Part shown: positions 1 to 10,027 of the stretch, piece after piece
Layout: each line of letters begins with the position of its first letter
Position numbering within the stretch: the stretch's first letter is position 1
From: Agrobacterium cavarae
GTDB taxonomy: Bacteria; Pseudomonadota; Alphaproteobacteria; Rhizobiales; Rhizobiaceae
Direction of reading: 5' to 3'
Assembly (NCBI RefSeq): GCF_004310285.1
Contig: NZ_SISF01000022.1
Coordinates: forward strand, 1 to 64,000
Length of the DNA: 64,000 nucleotides
Notes under the pieces: generated by a model
The model's database searches: none
What the model was told of the DNA's origin: nothing
The model's input: only the letters and a program-made list of their open reading frames with translations
Made by a program: the position numbers and the translations under genes

Positions 1-19
1 TCTATCTTCTTTGATCTAC

Positions 20-66
20 GCATCGTGCTTTCCGAAAATCGATTCCGATTTTCGGGCCGATGCTGT
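20..66 (+). repeat. Palindromic intergenic repeat, family A, copy 1
   Basis: A ~47-base palindromic element. It begins GCATCGTGC and ends GGGCCGATGC around a hairpin whose arms are CCGAAAATCG and CGATTTTCGG. Near-identical copies lie at 18324-18370 and 39652-39698, all in the same orientation and all just downstream of a gene. This copy lies beside the 3' end of the efflux pump gene. It resembles the short intergenic palindromes common in Rhizobiaceae genomes. Confidence 0.85.
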
Positions 67-75
67 AAAATTTCA

Positions 76-101
76 AAAGCCCGGGAGACCGGGCTTTTTT
101 T
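76..101. terminator. Rho-independent terminator, probably bidirectional
   Basis: Nine-base arms AAAGCCCGG and CCGGGCTTT around a GAGA loop, followed by a T run on the plus strand. It lies 22 bases beyond the stop of the minus-strand RND gene and is T-rich in that direction too, so it probably ends the efflux operon. Confidence 0.75.
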
Positions 102-122
102 GTGCCTTCCGAAGCGGCGCAA

Positions 123-3100
123 TCATGCGGCCGCCTTGTTGGGCTTGCTGGCCGTCTCGCTATTGGCCTCATGTTCCATCGTGTGACGGCGTGAGAACAG
201 CCTGCCAAGAGCTTGGCCCGCACGCTCCATCTCGACGAAAATCACCGGCGTGATGAAGAGAGTAAGGACCTGTGAGACCAGCAGGCCACCGACCACCGCG
301 ACACCCAGAGGCTGGCGAAGTTCGGAACTGGCACCGGAGCCAAGCGCGATCGGCAACGCGCCGAGAAGCGCGCAGAAGGTGGTCATCATGATCGGGCGGA
401 AACGGCGCACGCAGGCCTCGTGGATGGCGACAGCCGCCGCCTCTCCCTTGCTGCGCATGTTGTCGACCGCCACGTCGATCATCATGATCGCATTCTTCTT
501 GACGATGCCGATCAGCATCAGAAGGCCGATCAGGGCGATGATGGAAAAATCCATGCCCATGATTTTAAGCGCCAGGAGTGCACCGAAGGCTGCCGCCGGC
601 AGGCCCGACAGAATGGTGAGCGGATGGATGAAGCTTTCATAGAGAACACCCAGCACCACGTAGATGGTCAGCACCGCGGCCAAGATCAGCAGACCGGTAT
701 TGCCCTGTGACTGCTGGAAGATTGCTGCCGTGCCGCCATAGGTGGTGAAGACATCGTTGGGAAGGCCGATCTGCGCCTTGACCTGATCGATGCGCTGCAT
801 GGCCTGGCTGAGCGAGACACCATCCGGCAGATTAAAGGAAATGGTGGTCGAGACCAGCTGTCCCGTCTGGTTGATGGCAACCGGCGCCGGCTTGCTCTCC
901 ACCGTGGCAAAGTTGGACAGCGGCACCAGCGTGTTGGTCTTGGTGGAGAGAATATTGATGTCGCGCAGAGAGTCTGCCGTCCAGGGCTTGGAGCGATCGA
1001 ACTCGACGATCACATTATAGCTGTTGCCCGTCGATTGGATCTGTGCGGCGTCATAGCCACCAAAAGACATTTCCAACGTCTTGCGCAGCTGATCGTTGGT
1101 AATGCCGTAGGCGGCTGCCTTCTCGGAATTAATCACGATGGTTGCGGCAATCGCGCCATTCTGCGCGTCAGATGTGACGGACGTGAATGTCGGGTCCTTG
1201 CGCATCTCGTCCATCAGCTTGCCCGACCAAAGGCTTGTAGCATCGGCGCTCAGGCCCTGTACGACGAGCTGATATTGCGAGGCCGAACTGCGGCCACCAA
1301 AACGAAGGCTCTGCTGCGGCGTGATGTAGGTTCTGATACCGGGAATCTTCGCGGTTGCCTTGGTGAGCTCAGCCAGTGTCTGCTGGAGCGGTTCTCGATC
1401 CGCTTTCGGCTTCAACTGCACGAACATGGAGCCATTGTTCAGCGGGCTGCGCGAACCGCCGCCAACGATGGAGGTGACATGCAGGACGGCGGGGTTGGTG
1501 CGGATCGCTGCCGCCACCTGGTTCTGCAGGTCACTCATGTCCGTATAGGAAATGTCCTCACGCGCACGGGTCGAGACCGACAGCTGACCAATATCTTCCT
1601 GCGGGAAGAAGCTGGATGGCAGGGTCCAGAACAGCAGGCCGGATGCTGCGACCGAGCCCAGGAAGCACAAAAGAACAAAGCCGCGATGGCGCAGGCACCA
1701 TCCAACGGCGCGGTCGTAAACGCCGAGCGTCCGGTCAAAACCGGCATCGAACCAGCGAATGATCGCCGGCGGTCTGGAGGAATGAGACGACAGGCGCGAA
1801 GCGAGCATCGGCGTCACCGTCAGGGACACGAGCGCCGATGCCAGGATGGCAAGCGTCACCACCATGCCGAATTCGTTGAACAGGCGGCCAACCACACCGC
1901 CCATCAAAAGAATAGGGATGAACACGGCAACGAGCGATATCGACATGGACAGAATGGTGGAACTGACTTCCGCCGCACCTTTAAGTGCGGCTTCACGCAT
2001 GGGCAGCCCCTCTTCATGCAGGCGCAGAATATTCTCCAGCATGACGAACGCATCATCCACCACGAGACCGACCGAGAGCGTCAGCCCCAGAAGTGAGATG
2101 TTGTCGATGCTGTATCCCAGGACATACATGGCGCCGAAGGCCGCAATCAGCGACAGGGGAACGGCAAGGCCTGGAATGATGGTCGCGGTCAGGTGTCCGG
2201 TGAAGAGATAGATGACCAGGACAACCAGCGCGATGGTCAGGAACAGTGTGAACTGAACATCCGAAACGGCGTCCTTGATCGCAACGGACGTGTCATTCAT
2301 GACATGGATGTTGATCGAGGGCGGCAATTGTTCGCGAAGCGCCGGCAACTTGTCCTGTATGGCTTTCACCACATCGACCGTATTGGCATCCGATTGGCGC
2401 TGGACGGCGAGAATGATGGCGGGTTCGCCGTCGAACCAGCTGCCGGCATCCGGATTGTCCACGCCATCCTGCACATTGGCGACATCACCCAGATGGATCG
2501 GCGCACCGTTTGCGGTGGCGACGACCAGCGACTTGAACTCCTCTGCATTGGTTCTTTGCGTATCGGCATCAATCGTCAGGCGCTGGCTCTTGTTTTCCAG
2601 CGCGCCGACCGGGACCTGATTGTTCGCCTGTGCAATGGCTGTCGTGACCGTATCGACGCCAAGATTGCGGGCCTGAAGTTTGGAGGGTTCTAGACCCACC
2701 CGCACCGCATAGGTTTTTGCTCCGTAAACACTCACCTGCGCCACGCCTGAAATTGTCGAGAGCAGCGGCGAGATGATGTTCTCAGCAATATCGTCCACCT
2801 TGCTTGCCGGCATCTCCTTGCTGTTGACGGCCAGCAACAGGACCGGCGCGTCCGCCGGGTTGGTTTTGCGGTAGCTCGGCGCGGTGGTCATGTTGCTCGG
2901 CAACTGTCGCTGCGCGCGCGAAATGGCCGCCTGGACATCCGCTGCAGCTGCATCGATATCGCGGTTCAGATCGAACTGGATGACGATGGAGGCGTTGCCG
3001 AGCGTGTTGGTGGCGCTGATTTCACTGATGCCGGGAATGGTCTCAAACTGCTTGACGAGCGGTGTCGTGACCGAGGTCGCCATGGTCTCCGGCGAGGCAC

Positions 3101-3254
3101 CGGAGAGCGACGCCGAGACGTTGATGGTGGGAAAGTCCACTTTTGGCAGCGCCGCCACAGGCAGGAGCCTGTAGCCGGCAAAGCCAGCGAGCGTCAGCCC
3201 GATCGCAAGAAGGATGGTCGCAACGGGGCGATTGATGCAAAAACGTGCGATCAC
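123..3254 (-). CDS. RND efflux pump permease (AcrB/MdtB-MdtC type)
   Basis: An inner-membrane proton-driven multidrug exporter of the hydrophobe/amphiphile efflux family. The product is 1043 residues, the normal length. It starts with the typical N-terminal helix MIARFCINRPVATILLAIGL. In the centre, GLVVDDAFVMLEN carries the paired aspartates of the proton relay, and GIVKKNAIMMIDVA near the C-terminus carries the matching lysine. The proline-rich tract RPxxxTILLAIG and the repeated halves are as expected. The start is GTG and overlaps the stop of the upstream adaptor gene by four bases (GTGA), showing translational coupling. No outer-membrane TolC-type partner or regulator lies in the window. 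The substrate cannot be read from sequence; MdtB/MdtC-like describes similarity, not proven specificity. Confidence 0.93.
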   Translation of the reverse strand: MIARFCINRPVATILLAIGLTLAGFAGYRLLPVAALPKVDFPTINVSASLSGASPETMATSVTTPLVKQFETIPGISEISATNTLGNASIVIQFDLNRDIDAAAADVQAAISRAQRQLPSNMTTAPSYRKTNPADAPVLLLAVNSKEMPASKVDDIAENIISPLLSTISGVAQVSVYGAKTYAVRVGLEPSKLQARNLGVDTVTTAIAQANNQVPVGALENKSQRLTIDADTQRTNAEEFKSLVVATANGAPIHLGDVANVQDGVDNPDAGSWFDGEPAIILAVQRQSDANTVDVVKAIQDKLPALREQLPPSINIHVMNDTSVAIKDAVSDVQFTLFLTIALVVLVIYLFTGHLTATIIPGLAVPLSLIAAFGAMYVLGYSIDNISLLGLTLSVGLVVDDAFVMLENILRLHEEGLPMREAALKGAAEVSSTILSMSISLVAVFIPILLMGGVVGRLFNEFGMVVTLAILASALVSLTVTPMLASRLSSHSSRPPAIIRWFDAGFDRTLGVYDRAVGWCLRHRGFVLLCFLGSVAASGLLFWTLPSSFFPQEDIGQLSVSTRAREDISYTDMSDLQNQVAAAIRTNPAVLHVTSIVGGGSRSPLNNGSMFVQLKPKADREPLQQTLAELTKATAKIPGIRTYITPQQSLRFGGRSSASQYQLVVQGLSADATSLWSGKLMDEMRKDPTFTSVTSDAQNGAIAATIVINSEKAAAYGITNDQLRKTLEMSFGGYDAAQIQSTGNSYNVIVEFDRSKPWTADSLRDINILSTKTNTLVPLSNFATVESKPAPVAINQTGQLVSTTISFNLPDGVSLSQAMQRIDQVKAQIGLPNDVFTTYGGTAAIFQQSQGNTGLLILAAVLTIYVVLGVLYESFIHPLTILSGLPAAAFGALLALKIMGMDFSIIALIGLLMLIGIVKKNAIMMIDVAVDNMRSKGEAAAVAIHEACVRRFRPIMMTTFCALLGALPIALGSGASSELRQPLGVAVVGGLLVSQVLTLFITPVIFVEMERAGQALGRLFSRRHTMEHEANSETASKPNKAAA

Positions 3255-4537
3255 TGGGCAATCTCCGTAGCGGGCGCGTTCTGTGCAACTTTGTTTGGCT
3301 GACCGGCGGCAGCTTCCGGCGTATCGACGACCGTCTGACCATCCGTCAATTCCGACTGTCCTTCGACGATGATGCGTTGTCCGGCAGAGAGGCCGCTGGC
3401 GATCGCCGTCATATTGCCGTTCGAGCGGATGACATCGACAGGCGTCATGTGAACATGGTGGCTGTCATCCACGGTGTAGACGAATTGCCCGTTTGGTCCC
3501 GCCCTCAGCGCCACTGTCGGCACAACGATCTGCTTCTGATCCGACTGGAAGTGAACGACGACGTCGGCGGACTGCCCGGGCCACACCAGGCCCTTGTCGT
3601 TCTTGAACGCGGCCTTTACCAGCACCGTACCCGATGCCTGGTCGACGGTGTTGTCGAAATAGGCAAGCTTTCCCTGGATCGGCGTTCCGCCGGTTGCCAC
3701 CGGGTCGATATCGACCGTCGCGCCGTTTTTCATCCCTTCACGCAGTTGCTCCAGATAGCGCTGAGGCAGCCTGAACTGCATGTAAATCGGATCGTAGCGG
3801 GTGATGCTGACAATCGTCACACCGGCACTGAGATAGGCGCCAGGGCTTATGGTGATGATGCCGAGGCGACCATTATAGGGCGCGCGGATTTCGGTGTCCT
3901 GAAGGGTTGCCTCATCGGACTGCAATGTTGCCTTGTCGGCATCGATCTTGGCGGCGGCCATGTCGCGGGCTGCGCGGGCCTGATCCAGCACCTGTTGGGA
4001 CTCCGCACTCTGTTTGGCAAGAGCGGTCGCGCGATCGAATGCCGCCTGTGCCTGTGCCAGACTGGCCTGATCGGACGCAATGTTGGCCTTGTCCTTGGCA
4101 ACGGCAGCGCTCGCAAAGCGATCATCCATCTTGATGATGAGATCGCCCGCCTTGACCTCCTGGCCACTCGTGGCAGCCACAGACGCGACCGTACCCGCTT
4201 CACGCGGGGCGATGTTGGTGGCATCCGCAGCAACAGCCCAGCCGGTCGCTTCCACATCCATAGGCAAGGCCGCTTCTTCGACGGTGACTGTCGAAACTGC
4301 AGGCGGACCACCATTGCGCCGCCCGCCGCCCTGGCCCTTCGCCCGGTCGTGACCGCCGCCATCCTGGGCGGCGGCCTTGTCTCCCCCGGCCTTTCCATCA
4401 GCAGAAGCCGTGTGCGTCACGGCCCCTTGCGAAGCGACGAAAGGCAACGATTTGATATAGGGGATCTCGTCACGAAACGGCCAAGCCGCAACAGCGACGA
4501 CAACCAGTATGCTGAAGAGTATCCAGATTTTTTTCAT
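3251..4537 (-). CDS. RND efflux periplasmic adaptor (membrane fusion protein)
   Basis: HlyD/MdtA-type adaptor that links the inner-membrane pump to an outer-membrane channel. From the chosen ATG (MKKIWILFSILVVVAVAAWPF) the product is 428 residues with one N-terminal membrane anchor. After it come a Gly-rich low-complexity stretch, a lipoyl/barrel-sandwich half motif (GTVASVAATSGQEVKAGDLI), a coiled coil of Ala/Gln/Asp-rich helices, the second lipoyl half (EIRAPYNGRLG) and beta-barrel segments. A longer frame begins 14 codons upstream, but that extension would bury the anchor, so the internal start is preferred. It is first gene of the two-gene efflux operon and overlaps the pump gene by four bases. 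Confidence 0.92.
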   Translation of the reverse strand: MKKIWILFSILVVVAVAAWPFRDEIPYIKSLPFVASQGAVTHTASADGKAGGDKAAAQDGGGHDRAKGQGGGRRNGGPPAVSTVTVEEAALPMDVEATGWAVAADATNIAPREAGTVASVAATSGQEVKAGDLIIKMDDRFASAAVAKDKANIASDQASLAQAQAAFDRATALAKQSAESQQVLDQARAARDMAAAKIDADKATLQSDEATLQDTEIRAPYNGRLGIITISPGAYLSAGVTIVSITRYDPIYMQFRLPQRYLEQLREGMKNGATVDIDPVATGGTPIQGKLAYFDNTVDQASGTVLVKAAFKNDKGLVWPGQSADVVVHFQSDQKQIVVPTVALRAGPNGQFVYTVDDSHHVHMTPVDVIRSNGNMTAIASGLSAGQRIIVEGQSELTDGQTVVDTPEAAAGQPNKVAQNAPATEIAQ

Positions 4538-4768
4538 GCGGGGGGTCCGACTTGATGGAGAAAGCCGCGATACGCCCACCGTATCGTTGAGACCTTCCAG
4601 TCTCAGGAAACATCCTTATCACGCCAAAATCACCTTAAGTTTTGGTAACATGGACAAGTTTTAATTTTGGGAGGGGTGCGCGGAGCGCAAAGCAACGACA
4701 AGAAGAGCCACGCAATGCGCGAGATCTTTCGAAATCCAAAAATATCGTGAGAATTTATAAGCGCGAAA

Positions 4769-4858
4769 TGGCGGACAGGGTGGGATTCGAACCCACGGTA
4801 CGCTTTCACGCACACACGCGTTCCAGGCGTGCGCCTTAAACCACTCGGCCACCTGTCC
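4769..4858 (-). tRNA. tRNA-Ser(GGA)
   Basis: Read on the minus strand, the 90-base sequence folds as a class II tRNA. The acceptor arms are GGACAGG and CCTGTCC, the anticodon stem is CACGC/GCGTG around CTGGAAC (anticodon GGA), and there is a long variable arm. The T arm contains GGTTCGAATCC and the CCA end is encoded. The variable arm and anticodon together identify serine. Confidence 0.97.
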
Positions 4859-5080
4859 TTCTTTACAATCTGCATGTTTGGGAAATGCAAATCACTGGAA
4901 CGGCGCGATATATACCGATGAATTCGCGGCGATCAACCCGATTCTGACAGTTTTTTTAAATGTCTGTGAAAAGGCTGTTCATGAGGAGATTGCAAAGCGC
5001 TGCTTCGGACTTTATCCAGAACCAGGAGAAGGTCGCCTTGGGCGACTGTCCTGTTGAGTAAGCCGCCGGGGAGTCCTGCC

Positions 5081-5398
5081 ATGAAAGCCTTGTTCCGGTT
5101 TCTTAGCTTTCTGCTTCTTCTGTGCGCAATTGGCGTTGGCGTCTTCGATTCCATCCGCTCGGTTTCCACATCCTCCGTCGATCTCTTGAGCTTTCGCGAA
5201 GGCTGGGCGGAAGTTTTTCCTTCCTCGCTTGCCATGGCAGAAAGCGTGACGGCACACTATATTCACCCGGAAGCGTGGCGCTGGATCGAAAACGGCTTGA
5301 ATGCCGTTCCTGCCTTCGCGGTTCTTCTTGGGCTTTCGCTGCTTTTCTGGATGGCAGGCTACCGAAAGCCAAGACCGCTCGGTCGTTTTGCGGCCTGA
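5081..5398 (+). CDS. Small membrane protein of unknown function
   Basis: A 105-residue protein starting [21 protein letters not shown] after a GGGGAG ribosome site; an in-frame upstream start adds nine residues without a better ribosome site. It has an N-terminal hydrophobic segment (residues 4-22) and a second near the C-terminus ([17 protein letters not shown]), with a polar middle. A two-helix inner-membrane protein with both segments spanning is the likely topology. It sits 64 bases before msrA on the same strand, so the two could be co-transcribed. I do not recognise a functional family. Confidence 0.7.
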   Translation: MKALFRFLSFLLLLCAIGVGVFDSIRSVSTSSVDLLSFREGWAEVFPSSLAMAESVTAHYIHPEAWRWIENGLNAVPAFAVLLGLSLLFWMAGYRKPRPLGRFAA

Positions 5399-5462
5399 CG
5401 ATACCAGCATCCCACACTGCATGAGAGCGGAACGCGGCGCCGATCGCCGCAGGGAGACTGCA

Positions 5463-6113
5463 ATGTTTGGATTCGATACCCTTTCAAAAAAGACAGTGAT
5501 GCCGACCGCAGAGACCGCGATCCCCGGCCGGGATGAGGCGGTGGTCGTGCCGGAACACCATTTCGTCAATGGAAGAAGCCTGAAAGGCCCCTACCCCGAC
5601 GGGTTTGAAACGATCTATCTCGGAATGGGCTGCTTCTGGGGTGCCGAACGGTTGTTCTGGAAGACGCCCGGCGTCTACGTCACTGCGGTTGGCTACTCCG
5701 GTGGAATGACCCGTAACCCGCACTACCAGGAAACCACGACAGGGCTGACCGGCCATGCCGAGGTGGTCAAGGTGGTCTATGACCCGTCACAGGTGACGCT
5801 GGCTCAACTCCTGAAGATCTTCTTTGAAGAACATGATCCGACCCAGGGCATGCGTCAGGGGAACGATGTCGGCACGACCTATCGCTCGGTAATCTATACG
5901 ACCAATGATGCGCAACTCGCCGAAGCCAAGGCCGCCCGCGATGCCTTCCAACAAGCGCTGGAAACGGCCGGTCATCGTCCGAAGATCACCACCGAGATCG
6001 AGCCGCTCGATATCTTCTATTATGCCGAGGACTACCATCAGCAATATCTCGCCAAGAACCCGGGCGGCTATTGCGGGTTGAGGGGAACCGGCGTGACCTG
6101 CAACATCGCCTAG
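5463..6113 (+). CDS. msrA: Peptide methionine sulfoxide reductase A
   Basis: Reduces methionine-S-sulfoxide in proteins and free methionine, repairing oxidative damage. The 216-residue product carries the catalytic GCFWG motif (in [15 protein letters not shown]) and the family blocks VGYSGG, NPHY and GHAEVV. The C-terminal [13 protein letters not shown] supplies candidate resolving cysteines. The ATG at 5463 follows AGGGAGA; earlier in-frame codons would precede any conserved sequence. Length fits the longer MsrA form with an N-terminal extension. Confidence 0.95.
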   Translation: MFGFDTLSKKTVMPTAETAIPGRDEAVVVPEHHFVNGRSLKGPYPDGFETIYLGMGCFWGAERLFWKTPGVYVTAVGYSGGMTRNPHYQETTTGLTGHAEVVKVVYDPSQVTLAQLLKIFFEEHDPTQGMRQGNDVGTTYRSVIYTTNDAQLAEAKAARDAFQQALETAGHRPKITTEIEPLDIFYYAEDYHQQYLAKNPGGYCGLRGTGVTCNIA

Positions 6114-6328
6114 TTGTATGGCAACTGCCCGGTGGAAGAGATTAAAAAACCACCAGAAAAGAGGTTTTCCACCGGGCAAAAAAAACGGGTGAATTTTTCT
6201 CGCAGCCGTGCAAGGATGCTCCTCACGCTCAGCCCACAAGGCTGGCTTTTCCGCAGAACATGCCCAGCATAAGGGCTTGCGGGAGGACCCTTTTTAATAA
6301 AATTAAACTGCAACAACAGGGCTGCAAA
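6114..6328 (+). promoter_or_regulatory. Leader of the nucleoside operon with a long hairpin
   Basis: The 215-base gap before the binding-protein gene holds a perfect 12-base inverted repeat (TGCCCGGTGGAA at 6126-6137, TTCCACCGGGCA at 6167-6178). Part of its first arm could instead pair with CCACC at about 6150, giving an alternative fold. It is followed by a run of A, not T, so it is not a normal plus-strand terminator. A smaller CAGCC/GGCTG hairpin follows near 6231-6244. This may be the promoter and leader of the operon; no known riboswitch was recognised. Confidence 0.4.
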
Positions 6329-7321
6329 ATGAAAAAATCCCTTCTGACGCTTTTCGCGCTTGCTGCGATGTCGGCTTCCGCCTTGGCCGCGGATATCAAG
6401 CCTGCATTGGTCTACGGAACGGGCGGCAAGTTCGACAAGTCGTTCAACGAAGCTGCTGCAACGGGTGCTGAGAAGTTCAAGTCTGAAACCGGCATCGAGT
6501 TCCGCGATTTCGAGCCGACCAGCGACACGCAGGGTGAACAGGCGATCCGCAACTTCGCAAGCCGCGGCTTCAATCCGGTGGTTGCAGTGTCCTTTGCCTG
6601 GACCTCCGCGATGGAGAAAGTGGCTAAAGAATTTCCCGACACCAAGTTCGTGATCGTCGACTCCGTCGTCGACCTGCCGAATGTACGCTCGGTCGTCTAC
6701 AAGGAAGAAGAAGGCTCCTACCTCGTGGGTCTGCTCGCCGGCATGGCGTCCAAGACCGGCAAGGTCGGCTTCATCGGCGGCATGGACATTCCGCTGATCC
6801 GCAAATTCGCCTGCGGCTACGCCCAGGGCGCCAAGGCTGCCAATGACAAGATCGAAGTCTTCCAGAACATGACCGGCACGACGGGTGCGGCCTGGAACGA
6901 CCCGGTGCGTGGCGGTGAACTCACCAAGAACCAGATCGACCAGGGCGCGGACGTGATCTACGCGGCAGCCGGTGCGACGGGTCTCGGCGTTCTGCAGACT
7001 GCGGCTGACAACAAGAAGTACTCGATCGGCGTCGATTCCAACCAGAACCACCTGCATCCGGGCTCGGTTCTGACATCGATGGTCAAGCGCGTCGATCTCG
7101 CCGTCTACAACGCGTTCAAGGACGTCAAAGACGACAAGTTCACCGCTGGCGTCAACGCGCTCGGCGTCAAGGAAGATGGCGTGGCTTATGCTGTCGATGA
7201 CAACAACAAGGCTCTGATCACGCCTGAAATGGCGGCAGCTGCCGACAAGGCGAAAGCAGACATCATCTCCGGCGCCGTCAAGGTTCACGACTACATGTCG
7301 GACAATTCCTGCCCGAAATGA
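6329..7321 (+). CDS. BMP-family nucleoside-binding protein of an ABC importer
   Basis: Periplasmic substrate-binding protein of the BMP (basic membrane protein/PnrA) family, whose characterised members bind nucleosides. The 330-residue product starts MKKSLLTLFALAAMSASALA, a standard signal peptide cleaved after ALA; there is no lipobox cysteine, so it should be soluble in the periplasm. Family features include YGTGGKFDKSFNEAA near the N-terminus, SFAWTSA, and GGMDIPLIRKF in the middle. An upstream in-frame start would displace the signal peptide, so 6329 is chosen. It is first in an eight-gene operon whose last four enzymes break down nucleosides, which supports the substrate call. Confidence 0.92.
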   Translation: MKKSLLTLFALAAMSASALAADIKPALVYGTGGKFDKSFNEAAATGAEKFKSETGIEFRDFEPTSDTQGEQAIRNFASRGFNPVVAVSFAWTSAMEKVAKEFPDTKFVIVDSVVDLPNVRSVVYKEEEGSYLVGLLAGMASKTGKVGFIGGMDIPLIRKFACGYAQGAKAANDKIEVFQNMTGTTGAAWNDPVRGGELTKNQIDQGADVIYAAAGATGLGVLQTAADNKKYSIGVDSNQNHLHPGSVLTSMVKRVDLAVYNAFKDVKDDKFTAGVNALGVKEDGVAYAVDDNNKALITPEMAAAADKAKADIISGAVKVHDYMSDNSCPK

Positions 7322-7397
7322 TATGAAATTTGACAGGGGCGCATGATGTTTTTCATCTTGCGCCCTTTTCATATCCAGCCTTCGGAGAGGTTTTGGT

Positions 7398-8909
7398 TTG
7401 AGTATGAACCCTGCAATCGAGCTCGTGGGCATCGACAAGTCGTTCGGTGCCGTTCACGCCAATAAAAATATCAATCTGACCGTTGCCAAGGGGACCATCC
7501 ACGGCATCATCGGGGAAAACGGTGCCGGCAAGTCGACCCTGATGTCGATCCTTTACGGCTTCTATCAGGCCGATTCCGGTGAAATCCGGGTCAACGGCAA
7601 CCCCGTTACCATCAAGGACAGCCAGGCTGCCATCGACGCCGGTATCGGCATGGTGCACCAGCACTTCATGCTGGTCGAAAATTTTTCCGTGCTGGAAAAT
7701 GTCATGCTCGGTGCGGAGGGCGGCGCTCTTCTGTCCAAGGGCACGGCGGCCACCCGCAAGGAATTGAAGCGCCTTGAGGATGAGTATGGCCTCGAGGTCA
7801 ATCCGGATGCGATCATCGAGGATCTGCCGGTCGGACTGCAGCAGCGCGTGGAAATCCTGAAAGCCATGTATCGCGGCGCAGAAATCCTGATCCTCGACGA
7901 GCCGACCGGCGTTTTGACGCCTGCCGAAGCCGATCACCTGTTCAAGATTCTGAGCGTGTTGCGCGACCAGGGCAAGACGGTCATCCTCATCACCCACAAG
8001 CTGCGCGAAATCATGGCGATTACCGACGAGGTCTCTGTCATGCGCCGCGGCGAGATGGTGGCAACGCGCAAGACGTCGGAGACGACGGTGGAAGAACTGG
8101 CCGAGTTGATGGTCGGTCGCCGCGTTCTGCTGCGCGTCGAAAAGGGTGAGGCCAAGCCTGGCGCGGTTCTTTTTTCGGTTCGTAACCTGACGGTGAAGGA
8201 CAGCCGTGGCGTGACCATGGTGGATAATGTTTCCTTCGATGTGCGCGCTGGCGAAATCGTCGGCATTGCAGGCGTTGCCGGAAACGGTCAGTCCGAACTC
8301 CTGGAAGCCATTGCCGGAATTCGCAAGCCGCATTCGGGTGAAATCCTGATCGGTGGCAAGCAGGTGGACAAGGTCGATCCGGCCATCTTGCGCCAACTCG
8401 GTCTGGCCCATATCCCGGAAGACCGCCACCATATGGGCCTGATCTTGAAATTCGAGGAATATGAGAATTCGATCCTCGGTTATCATCGTGACGAACGCTA
8501 TGGAAAAGGTCCGTTTCTCGATCCCGAAGCCATTCGTAAGGATGCGGTCGAAAAGATCGAGAAATACGATATCCGCCCACCAAATGCCCGGCTGAAGACT
8601 GCCAATTTTTCCGGGGGCAACCAGCAGAAGATCGTCGTTGCGCGCGAAATCGAGCGCGACCCGAGCATGCTGATCATTGGCCAGCCAACGCGTGGCGTCG
8701 ATATCGGGGCGATCGAGTTCATTCACCGCCGCATCATCGACATGCGCGATGCGGGCAAGGCCATCCTTCTGGTCTCCGTTGAACTGGATGAAATCCGCTC
8801 GCTCTCGGACCGCATTCTGGTTATGTTTGCCGGCCGGGTCGTTGGAGAAAAGACGGCGGAAGCCGAAGAACAGACGCTGGGCCTGATGATGGCCGGCATT
8901 GCCGCATAA
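7398..8909 (+). CDS. Nucleoside ABC importer ATPase, two nucleotide-binding domains
   Basis: A 503-residue fused ATPase of the sugar/nucleoside class (RbsA/NupO type). The first domain has Walker [10 protein letters not shown], the signature-region [15 protein letters not shown] and Walker [14 protein letters not shown]. The second has the shortened loop GVAGNGQSE, signature [14 protein letters not shown] and [11 protein letters not shown], the usual asymmetric pattern of this class. The start is TTG at 7398, seven bases after GGAGAGG; an ATG two codons later is the alternative. It lies 76 bases after the binding protein and before two permeases, and should energise import of nucleosides. Confidence 0.94.
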   Translation: MSMNPAIELVGIDKSFGAVHANKNINLTVAKGTIHGIIGENGAGKSTLMSILYGFYQADSGEIRVNGNPVTIKDSQAAIDAGIGMVHQHFMLVENFSVLENVMLGAEGGALLSKGTAATRKELKRLEDEYGLEVNPDAIIEDLPVGLQQRVEILKAMYRGAEILILDEPTGVLTPAEADHLFKILSVLRDQGKTVILITHKLREIMAITDEVSVMRRGEMVATRKTSETTVEELAELMVGRRVLLRVEKGEAKPGAVLFSVRNLTVKDSRGVTMVDNVSFDVRAGEIVGIAGVAGNGQSELLEAIAGIRKPHSGEILIGGKQVDKVDPAILRQLGLAHIPEDRHHMGLILKFEEYENSILGYHRDERYGKGPFLDPEAIRKDAVEKIEKYDIRPPNARLKTANFSGGNQQKIVVAREIERDPSMLIIGQPTRGVDIGAIEFIHRRIIDMRDAGKAILLVSVELDEIRSLSDRILVMFAGRVVGEKTAEAEEQTLGLMMAGIAA

Positions 8910-8919
8910 GGCCACACAC

Positions 8920-10023
8920 ATGAGTACAGCTTCCGTTCCCCTGCCCGGTTGGATCACATACGGCCTTCTGCCGTTTCTGAACATCCTGACGGCCTTCTTC
9001 ATCTCAGGCCTCGTCGTCTGGTCGATCGGCGAAGATCCCTTCGCAGCCCTTCGTCTCTTGATCGAAGGCGCGCTCGGTCGTGGCGACGCCATCGGGTTTA
9101 CCCTGTTCTATACGACAAGCTTCATCTTCACCGGCCTTTCCGTCGCCGTCGCCTTCCATGCCGGGCTTTTCAATATCGGCTCGGAAGGACAGGCCTATAT
9201 CGGTGGTCTGGGTGCGGCACTCGTGGCGCTCACGCTCGACCGTTACGTTCCCTGGTATGTGACGATGCCTTTCGCCGTCATCGGTGCCGCTGTCTTCGGC
9301 GCTGCCTGGGCGTTCATTCCCGGCTGGCTGCAGGCCAAGCGCGGCAGCCACATCGTCATCACCACGATCATGTTTAACTTCATTGCCGCGGCATTGATGG
9401 TCTATCTGCTCGTCAACGTGCTGATCGTTCCGGGCAAGATGGCGCCGGAAACCCGCACATTCCTGCCCGGCGGACAGTTGCCGAAGCTCGATTGGCTGAT
9501 GGCATTGTTCGGCCTCAAGCTTGGCCCCGCGCCCTTCAATGTGTCCTTCATCATCGCGCTCGTCATGGCGTTTCTGGTGTGGGTGCTGATCTGGCGTACC
9601 AAGCTTGGCTATGAGATGCGCGCTCTCGGTTTCAGCCCGCAAGCGGCTATCTATGCCGGTATGCCCTATTCGCGCACGGTCATCATCACAATGCTGATCT
9701 CCGGCGGTCTTGCTGGCATGATGGCGTTGAACCCGGTCATGGGGGCGTCAGCCCGTCTTCAGGTGGAGTTCGTCGCAGGTGCCGGCTTCGTCGGGATTGC
9801 CGTCTCGCTGATGGGCAGAAGCCATCCGCTCGGCATCGTCTTTGCGGCGTTGCTCTTCGGCATTCTCTACCAGGGCGGCGCGGATCTCTCGTTTGAGATG
9901 CCCAACATCACCCGCGAGATGATCGTCGTCATCCAGGGTCTGGTGATCCTGTTCGCCGGTGCCCTTGAATTTATGTATCGCCCCGCGCTTGTGCGCATCT
10001 ACCAGAATTTCGTGAAGAGGTAA
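8920..10023 (+). CDS. Nucleoside ABC importer permease, subunit 1
   Basis: A 367-residue inner-membrane permease of the branched-chain amino acid/ribose superfamily, the larger of the pair used by BMP-type importers. It has about eight to ten hydrophobic segments. The family-typical FNIGSEGQAYIGGLGAA loop is at about residues 80-96, and GFSPQAAIYAGMP is a cytoplasmic coupling region. The ATG at 8920 is ten bases after the ATPase stop; an in-frame TTG 21 bases upstream overlaps the ATPase gene and is less likely. Confidence 0.92.
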   Translation: MSTASVPLPGWITYGLLPFLNILTAFFISGLVVWSIGEDPFAALRLLIEGALGRGDAIGFTLFYTTSFIFTGLSVAVAFHAGLFNIGSEGQAYIGGLGAALVALTLDRYVPWYVTMPFAVIGAAVFGAAWAFIPGWLQAKRGSHIVITTIMFNFIAAALMVYLLVNVLIVPGKMAPETRTFLPGGQLPKLDWLMALFGLKLGPAPFNVSFIIALVMAFLVWVLIWRTKLGYEMRALGFSPQAAIYAGMPYSRTVIITMLISGGLAGMMALNPVMGASARLQVEFVAGAGFVGIAVSLMGRSHPLGIVFAALLFGILYQGGADLSFEMPNITREMIVVIQGLVILFAGALEFMYRPALVRIYQNFVKR

Positions 10024-10027
10024 GGCC

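Noticed and set aside
6126..6178. Purine riboswitch or intrinsic terminator in the leader of the nucleoside operon
   Set aside because: No riboswitch core was recognised, and the hairpin is followed by A residues, not T, so a plain terminator is excluded.
7353..9092. Open frame of over 570 codons on the minus strand across the nucleoside importer ATPase gene
   Set aside because: It is the antisense shadow of a clearly conserved ATPase; composition is Arg/His/Asp-rich and lacks any family motif.
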